From Halobiforma lacisalsi AJ5 (GTDB taxonomy: Archaea > Halobacteriota > Halobacteria > Halobacteriales > Natrialbaceae): DNA of 64,000 nucleotides. The translations under genes and the position numbers were made by a program. Below, piece by piece: positions 48,627 to 56,624 of this stretch. The notes below the pieces were generated by a model that saw only the letters and a list, made by a program, of their open reading frames with translations, did not search any database and was not told where the DNA came from. The first letter of the stretch is position 1. Each line of letters opens with the position of its first letter. The DNA lies in contig NZ_CP019285.1 in the NCBI RefSeq assembly GCF_000226975.2, positions 3,720,001 through 3,784,000 of the forward strand, read 5' to 3'.

Positions 48627-50162
48627 TCACTCGTGGTCGTGGCTGTGCTCGTCCTCGTGGTCGTGATTGTGGTTATGATGGGTATGCTCGTGCCCGTGCC
48701 CGTGTCCGCGCTCGTGCTCGTGCTCGTGCTCGTGAGCACCCGGACCCCGACGCGTAAACTGGCCCGCGAACCCTCGATCGACCACCTCCGACAGCGCGGG
48801 ATGGATATGGACCGACTCCCGGATGTCCCACACCGTCCCCGTACCGGCCGTCATCGCCACGACGACCTCCTCGATGAGGTTCGACGCCTCGGGACCGAGG
48901 ATGTGACAGCCCAGGATCTCGCCCTCCGGCTCGATGATCGCCTTGACGAACCCCTCGGCGTTCATCGCCTGGCCGCGGGCGGTGTCCTCGTACCGATACG
49001 TCCGCGTCGCGTACTCCCGGTCCGCCTCCCGGAGCTCCCCCTCTCGAGCGCCGACGCCGGCCACCTCGGGCGAGCCGAACACGGCGAAAGGCATCGCCGA
49101 GTAGTCGACCGGCTCGAGTCCCTCGCTGAACAGGTTCCGGGCGACGGCGCGGGCCTCGTGGTTTGCGTTGTGTTTCAGCAGGTACTCGCCGACGATGTCG
49201 CCCAGCGCCCAGACGCCGTCGGCGCTCGTCCGCAGGTACTCGTCGGTCTCGACGAACCCGCGCTCGTCGGTGTCGACGCCCGTGGCCTCGAGGTCGAGCA
49301 GGTCCGAGTTGGGCCGACGGCCGGCCGCGATCAGGAGGGTGTCGCCGGTCACCGTCACCGGGTCGTGTGCGTCGGGGTCGTCCCACACCGGCGGATAGGG
49401 GCGCGCGTCGACGGCGACCTCGCCGCCGGACTCGCTCGCGGCGACGGCTTCGTATCCGGTGTGGACCTCGAACCGGTCGGCGTACCGCTCGGTGAACGCG
49501 GCGCCGACCTCCTCGTCCGCCGCTGGGAGCAGGTGCGGCCGCCGGCCGACGATCGACACCTCGCTACCGAAGGTACCGAAGAAGTGCGCGAGTTCCGCCG
49601 CGATGTAGCCGCCGCCGACGATCATCAGCCGATCGGGCGGCGACTCGAGTTCCAGCGCCTCGCGACTCGTGAGATAGTCGACGTCCTCGATCCCCTCGAT
49701 CGGCGGGATCGCCGGACGGGTACCGGCCGCGACGAGAACCGTCTCCGCGCTGAGACGTCGGCCCGCGTCGGGCCCGTCGACGACCTCGAGGGTTCGATCG
49801 TCGACGAAGCTGCCCTCGCCGCGCAGCAAGTCGTGTCGGTCGGAGGACCGCAAGCCCCGCTCGATCGACTCGGCACTGTCGGCGACGTCGTCGTTGACCT
49901 CGCGGACGATCTCCGCGAACTCGACGTCGGAGACCTCGGCGTGGATGCCGAACTCCTCGGCTCGCTCGACGGTCTCGAGCACTTCCGCGTGATACAACAG
50001 TTGCTTCGACGGGATGCAGCCGCGGTTGAGACAGGTCCCCCCGAGCGGCCCCTTCTCGACGACGGCGACCGACTGGCCGCGGTTCGCCGCCGCGTTCGCG
50101 ACGTCGAGGCCGGAGCCGGAGCCGACGACCAGGAAGTCGACTTCCGTGTCGTGCGTTTCCAT
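48627..50162 (-). CDS. flavin disulfide reductase (dihydrolipoyl dehydrogenase/mercuric reductase-like) with His-rich tail
   Basis: The 511-residue class I pyridine nucleotide-disulfide oxidoreductase has FAD motif VVGSGSGLDVANAAA, redox pair Cys44/Cys49 (GGTCLNRGCIPSK), NAD motif MIVGGGYIAAELAHFFGTFG and the C-terminal His-Glu pair in HIHPALSEVVD. These make it competent as a dihydrolipoyl dehydrogenase, mercuric reductase or related enzyme. Its last 35 residues hold 16 His alternating with Glu, Gly, Asn or Asp, a strong metal-binding tail encoded by a CGTGCT-rich repeat. It could serve as E3 for the E1/E2 complex at 24-29.5 kb or handle a metal. The start is at 50162. Confidence 0.87.
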   Translation of the reverse strand: METHDTEVDFLVVGSGSGLDVANAAANRGQSVAVVEKGPLGGTCLNRGCIPSKQLLYHAEVLETVERAEEFGIHAEVSDVEFAEIVREVNDDVADSAESIERGLRSSDRHDLLRGEGSFVDDRTLEVVDGPDAGRRLSAETVLVAAGTRPAIPPIEGIEDVDYLTSREALELESPPDRLMIVGGGYIAAELAHFFGTFGSEVSIVGRRPHLLPAADEEVGAAFTERYADRFEVHTGYEAVAASESGGEVAVDARPYPPVWDDPDAHDPVTVTGDTLLIAAGRRPNSDLLDLEATGVDTDERGFVETDEYLRTSADGVWALGDIVGEYLLKHNANHEARAVARNLFSEGLEPVDYSAMPFAVFGSPEVAGVGAREGELREADREYATRTYRYEDTARGQAMNAEGFVKAIIEPEGEILGCHILGPEASNLIEEVVVAMTAGTGTVWDIRESVHIHPALSEVVDRGFAGQFTRRGPGAHEHEHEHERGHGHGHEHTHHNHNHDHEDEHSHDHE

Positions 50163-50226
50163 ATCTCTATCACAGCCGCCGACGGTCGTTAAACCGAGGG
50201 CTGAAAGCGCCGCCGAACGGTTACGA

Positions 50227-51471
50227 TTACGAAAAAGACGCGAATGCGCCGGGGAGCCGGGCGTACGCCTCGGCCGTCGCGGCGAGGGCGTCGACGGTCG
50301 TGTACTCGTCGCAGGCGTGGGCCGTGTCGGTTGCGACGGCGAACTCGACGGTCGGAATCCCGGCGTTTCGCAGTTGCTTGGCGTCGCCACCGCCGGTCGC
50401 ACTGCGTCGGAAGACGTCCTCCTCGAGGACGTCCGTCGCGACGCTCCGGGTCGCCGCGACGACCGGCGCGTCGGGGTCCTCGTAGGTGCCGACGCTCCAG
50501 CCGACGTCCGCGATCGAGACGCCCTCGTGGTCCACGAGCCACTCGCGAACGTCGGCGAGGACGGCCGGGGTCTCGACGCCGGGTGCCAGCCGGACGTCGA
50601 GTTGGGCCGTCGCTTCCCGCGGCACGCTGTTTACCGCCTCGCCGCCCTCGAGCGTCCCCAGGTTGACCGTCGGTCGCTCGAACAGCCGGCGTGCGGTCCT
50701 CTCGCCCATCGCCGGGGCGTAGTAGTCGACCGACTCCTCGAGGACGGGTTCGACGGCCCCGGGGACGGATAGCCGGCGGGACTCGAGTCGACCGCGGACG
50801 TCCTCGAGGGCCGCCCAGAGGCGATCGATCGCGTTCTCGCCCAGCATCGGACGTGAGCCGTGGGCGGCCTCCCCGGTAGCCTCGAGGGTGAGCCAGATGC
50901 TCCCGCGGTCTGCGACCGTGATCGACGCTCGCTCCGCGTCGCAGGTCGGTTCGCCGATGACGCAGGCGTCGGCCGCGAGCCGATCGCGCTCGAGGAGGGC
51001 CCTGACACCCGCCTCGCCCGCGATTTCCTCGTCGCTGACGAACACGAACGAAAGCGTCACGGGCGGCGTCGTTCCGGTCTCGACGTACGCGCGGGCGACT
51101 TCGACCATCGCGGCGACCGCGCCCTTCATGTCGGTGGTGCCGCGACCGTAGATTCGATCGCCGACGCGCTCCCCGAGCGGGTCGTACGACCAGCCGTCGG
51201 GATCGTAGGGGACCGTATCGAGGTGCCCGAGGAAAAGCAGCGTTCGCTCGCCGTCGCCCGGCAGGGTCGCGAGCAGGTTCGGCTTTTCAGGGTCGGTCGC
51301 CACCCGGTCGGTCTCGAGGCCGAGGTCGTCGAACCACGACTCGAGGAGGGCGACGCTCTCGCGGGTGTTTCCGGGTGGATTCGTGGTCTCGAGGCCGACG
51401 AGCTCGAGCGTGCGGTCGGCGACCGCGTCGCGTCGGTCCTGAAGGGAAGAGATGGTCGAAGGGGACCTCAT
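50227..51471 (-). CDS. M20-family metallopeptidase (ArgE/DapE/carboxypeptidase-like)
   Basis: The 414-residue protein starts MRSPSTISSLQDRRDAVADR. Zn-binding motifs: FLGHLDTVPYDP (first His-Asp), YGRGTTDMKGAVAAM (bridging Asp), VSDEEIAGEAG (catalytic Glu pair) and a C-terminal CDEYTT. Acyl-amino acid deacylases and dipeptidases share this layout; the dimerisation domain begins near ITVADRGSIWLTLEATGEAA. Substrate unknown, although ArgE/DapE enzymes are closest. Its ATG overlaps the stop of the upstream HTH regulator (ATGA), so the regulator and enzyme are in one operon. Confidence 0.88.
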   Translation of the reverse strand: MRSPSTISSLQDRRDAVADRTLELVGLETTNPPGNTRESVALLESWFDDLGLETDRVATDPEKPNLLATLPGDGERTLLFLGHLDTVPYDPDGWSYDPLGERVGDRIYGRGTTDMKGAVAAMVEVARAYVETGTTPPVTLSFVFVSDEEIAGEAGVRALLERDRLAADACVIGEPTCDAERASITVADRGSIWLTLEATGEAAHGSRPMLGENAIDRLWAALEDVRGRLESRRLSVPGAVEPVLEESVDYYAPAMGERTARRLFERPTVNLGTLEGGEAVNSVPREATAQLDVRLAPGVETPAVLADVREWLVDHEGVSIADVGWSVGTYEDPDAPVVAATRSVATDVLEEDVFRRSATGGGDAKQLRNAGIPTVEFAVATDTAHACDEYTTVDALAATAEAYARLPGAFASFS

Positions 51472-51989
51472 GGGTTGCGGTCCGTGTCCGTGTCCGTGTC
51501 CGTGTCCGTGTCCGTGTCCGTATCCGTGTTCGCGTTCACGTTCACGTCGGTCCCAGCTTCCGTTCCCGTTCCCGTTCCTGTTTCCGTTCGTTTTCTGGTC
51601 GCTTCTATCCCGTCCGCGTCCCCGTACTTGTCCTCGAACTCCCGGACGAGCTGGGCCATCTTCGCGTACCAGTCGTTGAGTTTGCGCTGCATGTCCGCGG
51701 CGACCTGAGAGGGATCGGCCGGCGAGTAGACGTGATAGTAGCCGCCCTGGTCGTAGTTGACCTGCGTCTTCCGGACGATTCCGCTCTGGAGCAGTCGCTG
51801 GACCGAGCGGTACGCGGTGGATCGCTCCCGTCCGACCCGGTCGGCCACCTCGTCGATCGTCAGCGGATCGTCCGCCTCGACGAGGGCCCGAAAGCAGTCC
51901 CTGTCGAGTCCCTTGAGGCCGTGGATACACTCCAGTAGCCCCTCACACGCCATCTCCCCCTGGAGTTGGTCGGCCATCGAGTTTGCCAT
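51468..51989 (-). CDS. Cys-rich TrmB/HTH-type transcriptional regulator with repeat tail
   Basis: The 173-residue protein starts MANSMADQLQGEMACEGLLE. Cys residues at about 15, 21 and 32 lie before and in a winged helix (DPLTIDEVADRVGRERSTAY), and a long helix follows (PSQVAADMQRKLNDWYAKMA). It is a paralogue of the regulator at 54575-54982. From memory both resemble OxsR, a thiol-sensing TrmB-type regulator in Haloferax. An extra tail of about 37 residues consists mostly of Thr-Asp pairs, from TCCGTG hexamer repeats. A TTGT-N11-ACAA palindrome sits directly upstream of its TATA box, so it may regulate itself. The downstream gene is an M20 peptidase. Confidence 0.82.
   Translation of the reverse strand: MANSMADQLQGEMACEGLLECIHGLKGLDRDCFRALVEADDPLTIDEVADRVGRERSTAYRSVQRLLQSGIVRKTQVNYDQGGYYHVYSPADPSQVAADMQRKLNDWYAKMAQLVREFEDKYGDADGIEATRKRTETGTGTGTEAGTDVNVNANTDTDTDTDTDTDTDTDRNP
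51481..51546. repeat. TCCGTG hexamer repeat coding for a Thr-Asp tail
   Basis: Eleven in-frame 6-base units (eight TCCGTG-type, the rest TTCGCG/TTCACG) at the 3' end of the HTH regulator gene. Copy number should be prone to slippage, so tail length may vary among strains. Confidence 0.8.
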
Positions 51990-52027
51990 GATCGTACGAT
52001 ACGGTACGTTCCCGTCCCTGATAATAG

Positions 52028-52046
52028 TTGTGTGCGTTCTACACAA
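52028..52046. promoter_or_regulatory. TTGT-N11-ACAA palindrome before the HTH regulator gene
   Basis: TTGTGTGCGTTCTACACAA: six bases pair at each end. It starts 39 bases upstream of the ATG (51989) and directly abuts the TATA-like TGATAATAG (52020-52027). The same spacing and arms recur at 55015-55037 and 63228-63246. Confidence 0.65.
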
Positions 52047-52083
52047 TTTAGTACAATTCGAATTGGAGACGGCGCGTGGGGAG

Positions 52084-52464
52084 TCAGTCCGCATCGTCGC
52101 CGGTCGTCGCTTCGGTCCCACACCACGGGCAAAACGCCAGGTCCGCCTCGAGTTCGCGATAGCAGTTCGAGCACCGGACCGCGCGTTCGGCCTCGAGACG
52201 GAGATTGTGTCTTGTAGCGAGCGCGTAGGCATCGATGGCGCTTGCGAGACCGACGGCGGCGATCGGAGCAACGTCCCGTACTCCGGCCGTCCCGGGGTTC
52301 GCGAGCGCCGATTCGGGGACGAAGGCGACTCCAACCAGTAGCGACAGGGCGACCCATCCCACCGCACGCAACCATCGGCGGACGTACACTTGGCCGAGTC
52401 CCGTTGCCAGCAGCGTGAGAATGGCGGCGAGCCACGGCCGCTTCGCGGACGAGCGTCCATCCAT
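52084..52464 (-). CDS. small membrane protein with C-terminal zinc ribbon
   Basis: The 126-residue protein starts MDGRSSAKRPWLAAILTLLA. Three hydrophobic helices (about 11-29, 34-51 and 65-84) are followed by a zinc ribbon CSNCYRELEADLAFCPWCG (about 98-116). The haloarchaeal DUF7575-type proteins combine a DUF4870/TM2-like membrane part with such a ribbon (label from memory). An inverted repeat TGACT-N8-AGTCA (52469-52486) ends four bases before its start region and shares CAGTTAG with the one before the FNT gene. Function unknown. Confidence 0.72.
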   Translation of the reverse strand: MDGRSSAKRPWLAAILTLLATGLGQVYVRRWLRAVGWVALSLLVGVAFVPESALANPGTAGVRDVAPIAAVGLASAIDAYALATRHNLRLEAERAVRCSNCYRELEADLAFCPWCGTEATTGDDAD

Positions 52465-52468
52465 GTAT

Positions 52469-52486
52469 TGACTGAACAGTTAGTCA
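52469..52486. promoter_or_regulatory. TetR-like inverted repeat before the zinc-ribbon membrane gene
   Basis: TGACT-GAACAGTT-AGTCA (arms at 52469-52473 and 52482-52486) begins five bases upstream of the start codon at 52464. The right half contains CAGTTAG, also present in the site at 53653-53672. Confidence 0.4.
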
Positions 52487-52523
52487 GTAGTAAGCCTTCT
52501 GCCCTCCGATCGGGTCCTCCCGA

Positions 52524-53564
52524 CTACTCCGCATTCTCCCGGCCGGCCGCCTCGAGCAGGGGAACGTATGCTCGACCGACGAGGCTGCCGAACGCCCACT
52601 CGCGGAGCGAGAGGCGACGCGTGATCCCCTCGAAGCGGGCCGACTCGAGCCGGCGTTCGCTCGTCTGGTTGTAGTTGACGACGGCGACGAGGAGGACGCC
52701 GCCGAGCGTGTTCCCGAGCAACACCGGCAGCACGAACCCGACCAGTCCGGTTGAAAAGGCAACCTCCCCGGCGAGTGTCGCGTACGAAAGCTCGGTGAAG
52801 GCGGTCACCACGTGAAACAGGTTTCCCACTGGAATCGCCAGAAACGCCATGTACACGACGACGATCCGGGACAGCGTGTCCCGAACGGCGAACGAGACCC
52901 AGACGACGCCCGCGACGATTAGCCCGGCGAACGCGGCCTTGAAGAACAGGCTCCACCAGCCGACCTCGAGCCCGTGGGTTCCGAGGTGGACGCCGGCCTC
53001 GGCTGCCTCCCCGGAGAGGACGCCACCCCACGCGAGTGCTGCCGCGCCGAGGAACGCGCCGAGGAAGTTACTCCCCAGGACGACCAGCCAGTGGTGCAGG
53101 AGCGCCGGCACGCTCGCGAACCGCTCGAGCGTCAGCGCGACCGGCGGGAGCGTGTTCTCAGTGTACAGCTGATAGTCGCCGATGATGATGTTGATGAAGC
53201 CGAGCGGATACAACAGCGCGCTCAGTATCGGGTGGCCGTCGGTCGTCCCGTACAGGGACGCATAGAGGAGGAAGGTAAGCGTGATCGCAAACCCCGCCGC
53301 GAGCCCGCTGAAGAACAGTTCGCGAGTCCCGGACGTAATCTCCTCGTCTGCAGCGGCGACGATCCGCTGGAACACCTCGTCCGACGAGAACCGATCGTGA
53401 ACGACCGAACCGGCCGCCGGAGCACCGCTTCTGGAGCGCTCGACGGCGTTTCGAACGGTCTCCTCTCGACCGGTCGTACTCCCCGTCGCTTTTCCGTTCG
53501 TCGTGTCGGTATCGGTCCGCCAGTCCGCCGGCGAACCGGTGTGATCGTCTTCAGGAGAACCCAT
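52524..53564 (-). CDS. formate/nitrite/hydrosulfide (FNT) channel family protein
   Basis: The 346-residue protein has an N-terminal soluble extension of about 75 residues and then the six-helix FNT pore: EITSGTRELFFSGLAAGFAI, IGDYQLYTENTLPP, LGSNFLGAFLGAA, KAAFAGLIVAGVVWV, GLVGFVLPVLLGNTLGGVLL and NYNQTSE. The repeats PL/F...GN and N-G...L form the two constrictions of FNT channels, which pass formate, nitrite or hydrosulfide as acids. Given neighbouring sulfur genes, hydrosulfide is attractive but unproven. The start at 53564 (MGSPEDDHTG) removes 38 codons that overlap the putative operator. Confidence 0.88.
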   Translation of the reverse strand: MGSPEDDHTGSPADWRTDTDTTNGKATGSTTGREETVRNAVERSRSGAPAAGSVVHDRFSSDEVFQRIVAAADEEITSGTRELFFSGLAAGFAITLTFLLYASLYGTTDGHPILSALLYPLGFINIIIGDYQLYTENTLPPVALTLERFASVPALLHHWLVVLGSNFLGAFLGAAALAWGGVLSGEAAEAGVHLGTHGLEVGWWSLFFKAAFAGLIVAGVVWVSFAVRDTLSRIVVVYMAFLAIPVGNLFHVVTAFTELSYATLAGEVAFSTGLVGFVLPVLLGNTLGGVLLVAVVNYNQTSERRLESARFEGITRRLSLREWAFGSLVGRAYVPLLEAAGRENAE

Positions 53565-53652
53565 GATAGATCCGAATCCGAGGATTTCTACCGCCTGATC
53601 GTCCGGATCCGGGCAACGACGGAGCCGGAACCCGGCCGGCGGATCGAATTCA

Positions 53653-53672
53653 CTAACTAATCGGTCAGTTAG
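53653..53672. promoter_or_regulatory. inverted repeat upstream of the FNT channel gene
   Basis: CTAACT-N8-AGTTAG lies 89 bases before the FNT start. It shares CAGTTAG with 52477-52483. It looks like a TetR- or AcrR-type operator, but no TetR-family gene was seen in this window. Confidence 0.4.
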
Positions 53673-53853
53673 CGGCATAAATGGTTCGATCGGCTCCTCG
53701 ATGTGGTAGCCAGGAGGAAAACCGAGATCACACGATTCGACGGATCGATTCCGACGACCACCGTGCCGCCGACGTGAGCCCCGATGCGCGGCGACTCGGA
53801 TCCCTGTGACTCACCGCGACGATCGGGGCCGACACACCGGAATCTCGAACGGG

Positions 53854-54387
53854 TCAATCGCTTGCTGCAGGGTCCTCCCGCGGTCCGGCGACGGTCCGGT
53901 CGTCGAGTCGGATCACGGCGTACCCGCCGGCGATGAAGAGGACCCCGGACAGCAGGAAACCGACGTCCCAGAGGAGGGCACCGCCCGGCCCGTCCGGCCG
54001 GACGTGGTGGATCCCGAGCAGGTGGTGGTTGACGATCCCCTCCACGAGGTTGAATACGCCCCAGCCGGCGATCGTCGATCCCAGGAGCGCCCGTCCGGAG
54101 GACGGGACGTTCGACCGCTGCCACGCACGTACCAGGAGGACGACCCCGCCGACCGTAAAGAAGAACGTGGCGGCATGAAAGAACCCGTCAGCGACGACGT
54201 TCAGCCGTAGATCGGCGAGGACGGTTGGATCCGTCCGTGCCGAAAGCATGTGATGCCACTGCAAAATCTGGTGCAGCACGATCCCATCGACGAACCCGCC
54301 CAGTCCGATCCCGAGGACGAGACCGGCCCGGACGAGCGGTTTCACCCGTTCGTGCAGTCCGAACCACGTATTGTCGTCGCTGGCCAT
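53854..54387 (-). CDS. DUF2243 membrane protein
   Basis: The 177-residue protein starts MASDDNTWFGLHERVKPLVR. Typical DUF2243 parts are GLVLGIGLGGFVDGIVLHQI, LQWHHMLSARTDPTVLADLR, ADGFFHAATFFFTVGGVVLL and NLVEGIVNHHLLGIHHVRP, giving four to five helices with conserved His residues in the HQILQWHH and NHHLLGIHH motifs. The conserved His suggest heme or metal binding; DUF2243 has no firm function. The ATG at 54387 discards 30 unlikely upstream codons. It stands 187 bases before the HTH regulator gene on the same strand. Confidence 0.88.
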   Translation of the reverse strand: MASDDNTWFGLHERVKPLVRAGLVLGIGLGGFVDGIVLHQILQWHHMLSARTDPTVLADLRLNVVADGFFHAATFFFTVGGVVLLVRAWQRSNVPSSGRALLGSTIAGWGVFNLVEGIVNHHLLGIHHVRPDGPGGALLWDVGFLLSGVLFIAGGYAVIRLDDRTVAGPREDPAASD

Positions 54388-54574
54388 ACCGAACCGTCGC
54401 GGGTGAGCAAAAAGCGTACACTGCTGTCTGGTGCAAGCGTTTCTCGGACGCGAAGAAATAGCGCTCTCGAGTTCCACTTACCGATCACCGGTCACCGGAT
54501 GACCGAAGTCCCGTATCGGATCGCGACAGTGCCTGCTCGAGCCTCGAGCCCCAGCTTCACCCTCGAGGGCGGCG

Positions 54575-54982
54575 TTATCCCCCGGCGGGAATCTCGGTGC
54601 CAGCGTCGGCGTCTTCGTACTTGTCCTCGAACTCCTGGATGAGCTGGCCCATCTTCGCGTACCAGTCGTTGAGCTTGCGCTGCATGTCGTCGGCGATCTG
54701 GGACGGGTCCGTCGGGTAGTAGACGTGATAGTAGCCGCCCTGGTCGTAGTTGATCTGTTCCTTCTGGATGAAGCCGCTCTGGAGCAGTCGCTGGATCGAG
54801 CGATACGCCGTCGAGCGTTCGCGGTCGACCCGCTCGGCGACCTCGTCGATCGTCAGGGCCTCGTCGCTCTCGACCATCACCCGGAAACACTCCTTGTCCA
54901 GCTGTTTCAATCCGTGGATACACTCCAGCAGACCCTCACACTCCATGTCCTGCTGAAGCTGTTCCGCCATCGAACTAGCCAT
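54575..54982 (-). CDS. Cys-rich TrmB/HTH-type transcriptional regulator (OxsR-like)
   Basis: The 135-residue protein starts MASSMAEQLQQDMECEGLLE. It has Cys15, Cys21 and Cys32 ahead of the winged helix (ALTIDEVAERVDRERSTAY) and the C-terminal helix DDMQRKLNDWYAKMGQLIQE. It shares most of its sequence with the 51468-51989 regulator but lacks the Thr-Asp tail. I recall OxsR of Haloferax as a thiol-sensitive TrmB-type regulator of the same length. A 23-base palindrome (55015-55037) lies right upstream of TTATACC and 33 bases before the ATG, so autoregulation is likely. It lies just downstream of the TauE/SafE gene, with its own promoter. Confidence 0.85.
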   Translation of the reverse strand: MASSMAEQLQQDMECEGLLECIHGLKQLDKECFRVMVESDEALTIDEVAERVDRERSTAYRSIQRLLQSGFIQKEQINYDQGGYYHVYYPTDPSQIADDMQRKLNDWYAKMGQLIQEFEDKYEDADAGTEIPAGG

Positions 54983-55014
54983 CTTACCAGGGGTAGGGGC
55001 CGAGCCGGTATAAG

Positions 55015-55037
55015 GGTTGTGCGAATATTGTACAACC
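55015..55037. promoter_or_regulatory. 23-bp TTGT-N11-ACAA palindrome before the OxsR-like gene
   Basis: GGTTGTGCGAATATTGTACAACC pairs at six outer positions on each side plus two inner ones. It directly abuts the TATA element TTATACC (55007-55014) on the minus strand. This is the most complete copy of the element found in the window. Confidence 0.7.
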
Positions 55038-55078
55038 TCGAGAAACCGCTTAAATAGCGGTGGATACCGTCGAATCGG

Positions 55079-56122
55079 TCAGTCTGCGGAGGCCGCGGCC
55101 GTCTTCGCCTGGCGTCGCATCGTCATAACCGTGCTGTAGATCACGGCACCGCCGACCATGAACGCCGAGAGCAGGATCAGGGCGAAGCCGACCGTGTTGA
55201 ACGCCTCGATCCCGAAGTAGTCCCCGGCCTGCTGGAACGCAACGGCGACCGCGCCGCCCAGCAGCATCAGCCCGAAGTAGATCTTGATGTCGTCCTCGTT
55301 GACGATGCTGGTCGCGGCCGAGCCGATCCGTGCGCCGAGCGCGCTCCCCGCGAGCAGCGGCGCGACGATCGAGAGGTCGACGCCGCCGTTGAGCCCGTAG
55401 GTGAACGCCCCGAACCCGCCCGAGAAGACGATCTCGAACAGATCGGTCCCGACGGCCACGGGTACCGGAACCCCGATGAGGTAGAACATCGCGGGCATCC
55501 GGATGAATCCGCCGCCGACGCCGAGGAAACCCGACAGCAGTCCCGTGGCGAACGCGACGCCGAGGATCATCCACAGCGAAACCTGGATACCGCCCGCGAT
55601 CGTCATCATCGGCGGCACGCGGTACGACTGGATCTTCTTGGCGATATCCGGGATATCGTCGGCATCGATCTCCTCGTTTGCGGCCTCGTGGTGGCCACCT
55701 CCGCCGGAGCCGTCACCGCCGTCGTCTTTGAGTGCGTTTCGGGTGACGAACAGTCCGATCGTCCCCAACAGCCCGACGTACGTGATACCGATGACCCCGC
55801 CGGCGAGCCCGAGGTCCTCGAGCCGATAGACGAGGAGGCTACCGACCTCGATGCCGGCGGTCGTGCCGACGATCATCAACCCGCCGAGCTTGTAGTCGAC
55901 CTGCCCGAGGTCGTGGTGTTTCAGCGTCGCGATCACGGCCGTCCCGAAGACGAAAGCCATACCGCTCCCGACGGCGACACGGGCGGGATACCCCATCACG
56001 AGCAACGCGGGCGTGACGAGGAACGAGCCGCCCATGCCGAAGAAGCCGAACAGCACGCCGACCATGAAGCCGAAGCTCACGAACAGCGCGAGCGTCGTCA
56101 GTGCGATTCCAAACGGTTCCAT
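55079..56122 (-). CDS. TauE/SafE-family sulfur-anion permease
   Basis: The 347-residue protein starts MEPFGIALTTLALFVSFGFM, with eight helices. Pfam TauE/SafE features: FFGMGGSFLVTPALLVMGYP, AVGSGMAFVFGTAVIATLKH, GFLGVGGGFIRMPAMFYLIG and AVGTDLFEIVFSGGFGAFTY (duplicated halves). A cytosolic loop carries Gly/His/Glu (about 140-170). Family members move sulfite, sulfoacetate or other organosulfur anions, probably outward. It begins right after the stop of the small DUF7512-like gene. It sits beside the OxsR-like gene and near the TusA-SQR operon. Confidence 0.9.
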   Translation of the reverse strand: MEPFGIALTTLALFVSFGFMVGVLFGFFGMGGSFLVTPALLVMGYPARVAVGSGMAFVFGTAVIATLKHHDLGQVDYKLGGLMIVGTTAGIEVGSLLVYRLEDLGLAGGVIGITYVGLLGTIGLFVTRNALKDDGGDGSGGGGHHEAANEEIDADDIPDIAKKIQSYRVPPMMTIAGGIQVSLWMILGVAFATGLLSGFLGVGGGFIRMPAMFYLIGVPVPVAVGTDLFEIVFSGGFGAFTYGLNGGVDLSIVAPLLAGSALGARIGSAATSIVNEDDIKIYFGLMLLGGAVAVAFQQAGDYFGIEAFNTVGFALILLSAFMVGGAVIYSTVMTMRRQAKTAAASAD

Positions 56123-56269
56123 CTATGCGTGCTTGAGTCGGTCGACGACTGGCGTTGCGACCCGCTCGAGCGCACCGTACCCCACGTAGAGGACGATCGC
56201 CTCGAGGAGGACGGCACCCACGAGAGCGCCTGCCTGTACCGGTTCCGAATACGTTGCGAGGTCAATCAT
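56123..56269 (-). CDS. small single-helix membrane protein (DUF7512-like) before tauE
   Basis: This is a 48-residue protein starting MIDLATYSEPVQAGALVGAV, with one hydrophobic helix (about residues 15-35) and a short charged tail (ERVATPVVDRLKHA). The TAG at 56123-56125 touches the tauE ATG (56122), so it is its operon leader. I recall such tiny genes beside haloarchaeal TauE as DUF7512. It is too short for long-frame searches but has a clean start and a promoter region upstream (56270-56420). A transporter accessory is plausible inference. Confidence 0.72.
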   Translation of the reverse strand: MIDLATYSEPVQAGALVGAVLLEAIVLYVGYGALERVATPVVDRLKHA

Positions 56270-56362
56270 CGGTATCGACCTCCGTGACTCAGTTGTGTGC
56301 GGATCATGGTTTTCTGCTCAGTTCCGTCTACCCGTGGGATGCCTATAACGCTTTTGGGCTAA

Positions 56363-56376
56363 GTGTACAATATTAC
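56363..56376. promoter_or_regulatory. half-site GTAATATTGTACAC upstream of the DUF7512-tauE operon
   Basis: Read on the minus strand this matches the inner half of the palindrome at 55015-55037 (AATATTGTAC). It lies 12 bases beyond the candidate TATA box of the operon. The left arm TTGT is not present at the standard distance. Confidence 0.4.
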
Positions 56377-56591
56377 TGCGATCAATCACACGGCTATCCA
56401 ACGGAGATATTCGGATAAGTTATGGAGATACCGGGGATCGACTTTCGCCGGCCCCTGATCGTCGCGCGCGCTACCTGGGGAAAGGCTATCGAGCGGCGGA
56501 AAAACTAATCGGGTTACAAACCAGTTCGGCCTCGTCCGGTCGTACTAAACGGCTTTCGTGGCGAATCGCGGCCCCAGTATTGAATCACCGA

Positions 56592-56603
56592 AACAATATT
56601 GTT
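56592..56603. promoter_or_regulatory. AACAATATTGTT palindrome in the UspA promoter
   Basis: This is a perfect 12-base palindrome ending 21 bases before the ATG at 56625. It shares AATATTGT with the other thiol-regulon candidates but lacks the ACAA partner at the usual spacing, so membership is uncertain. Confidence 0.35.
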
Positions 56604-56624
56604 ACGTCGTCACGTACGACGCGT

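Larger units (their letters stand above)
56270..56624. promoter_or_regulatory. 355-base divergent promoter between tauE operon and UspA gene
   Basis: No gene was seen. CCTATAACG at 56342-56350 can be the tauE-operon TATA box. GTGTACAATATTAC (56363-56376) lies just upstream of it and repeats the half-site AATATTGTAC on the other strand. AACAATATTGTT (56592-56603), a perfect palindrome, overlaps the place of the UspA TATA box. Confidence 0.5.

Noticed and set aside
51481-51546. CRISPR-like repeat array
   Set aside because: The units are six bases without spacers and are translated in frame as a Thr-Asp tail.
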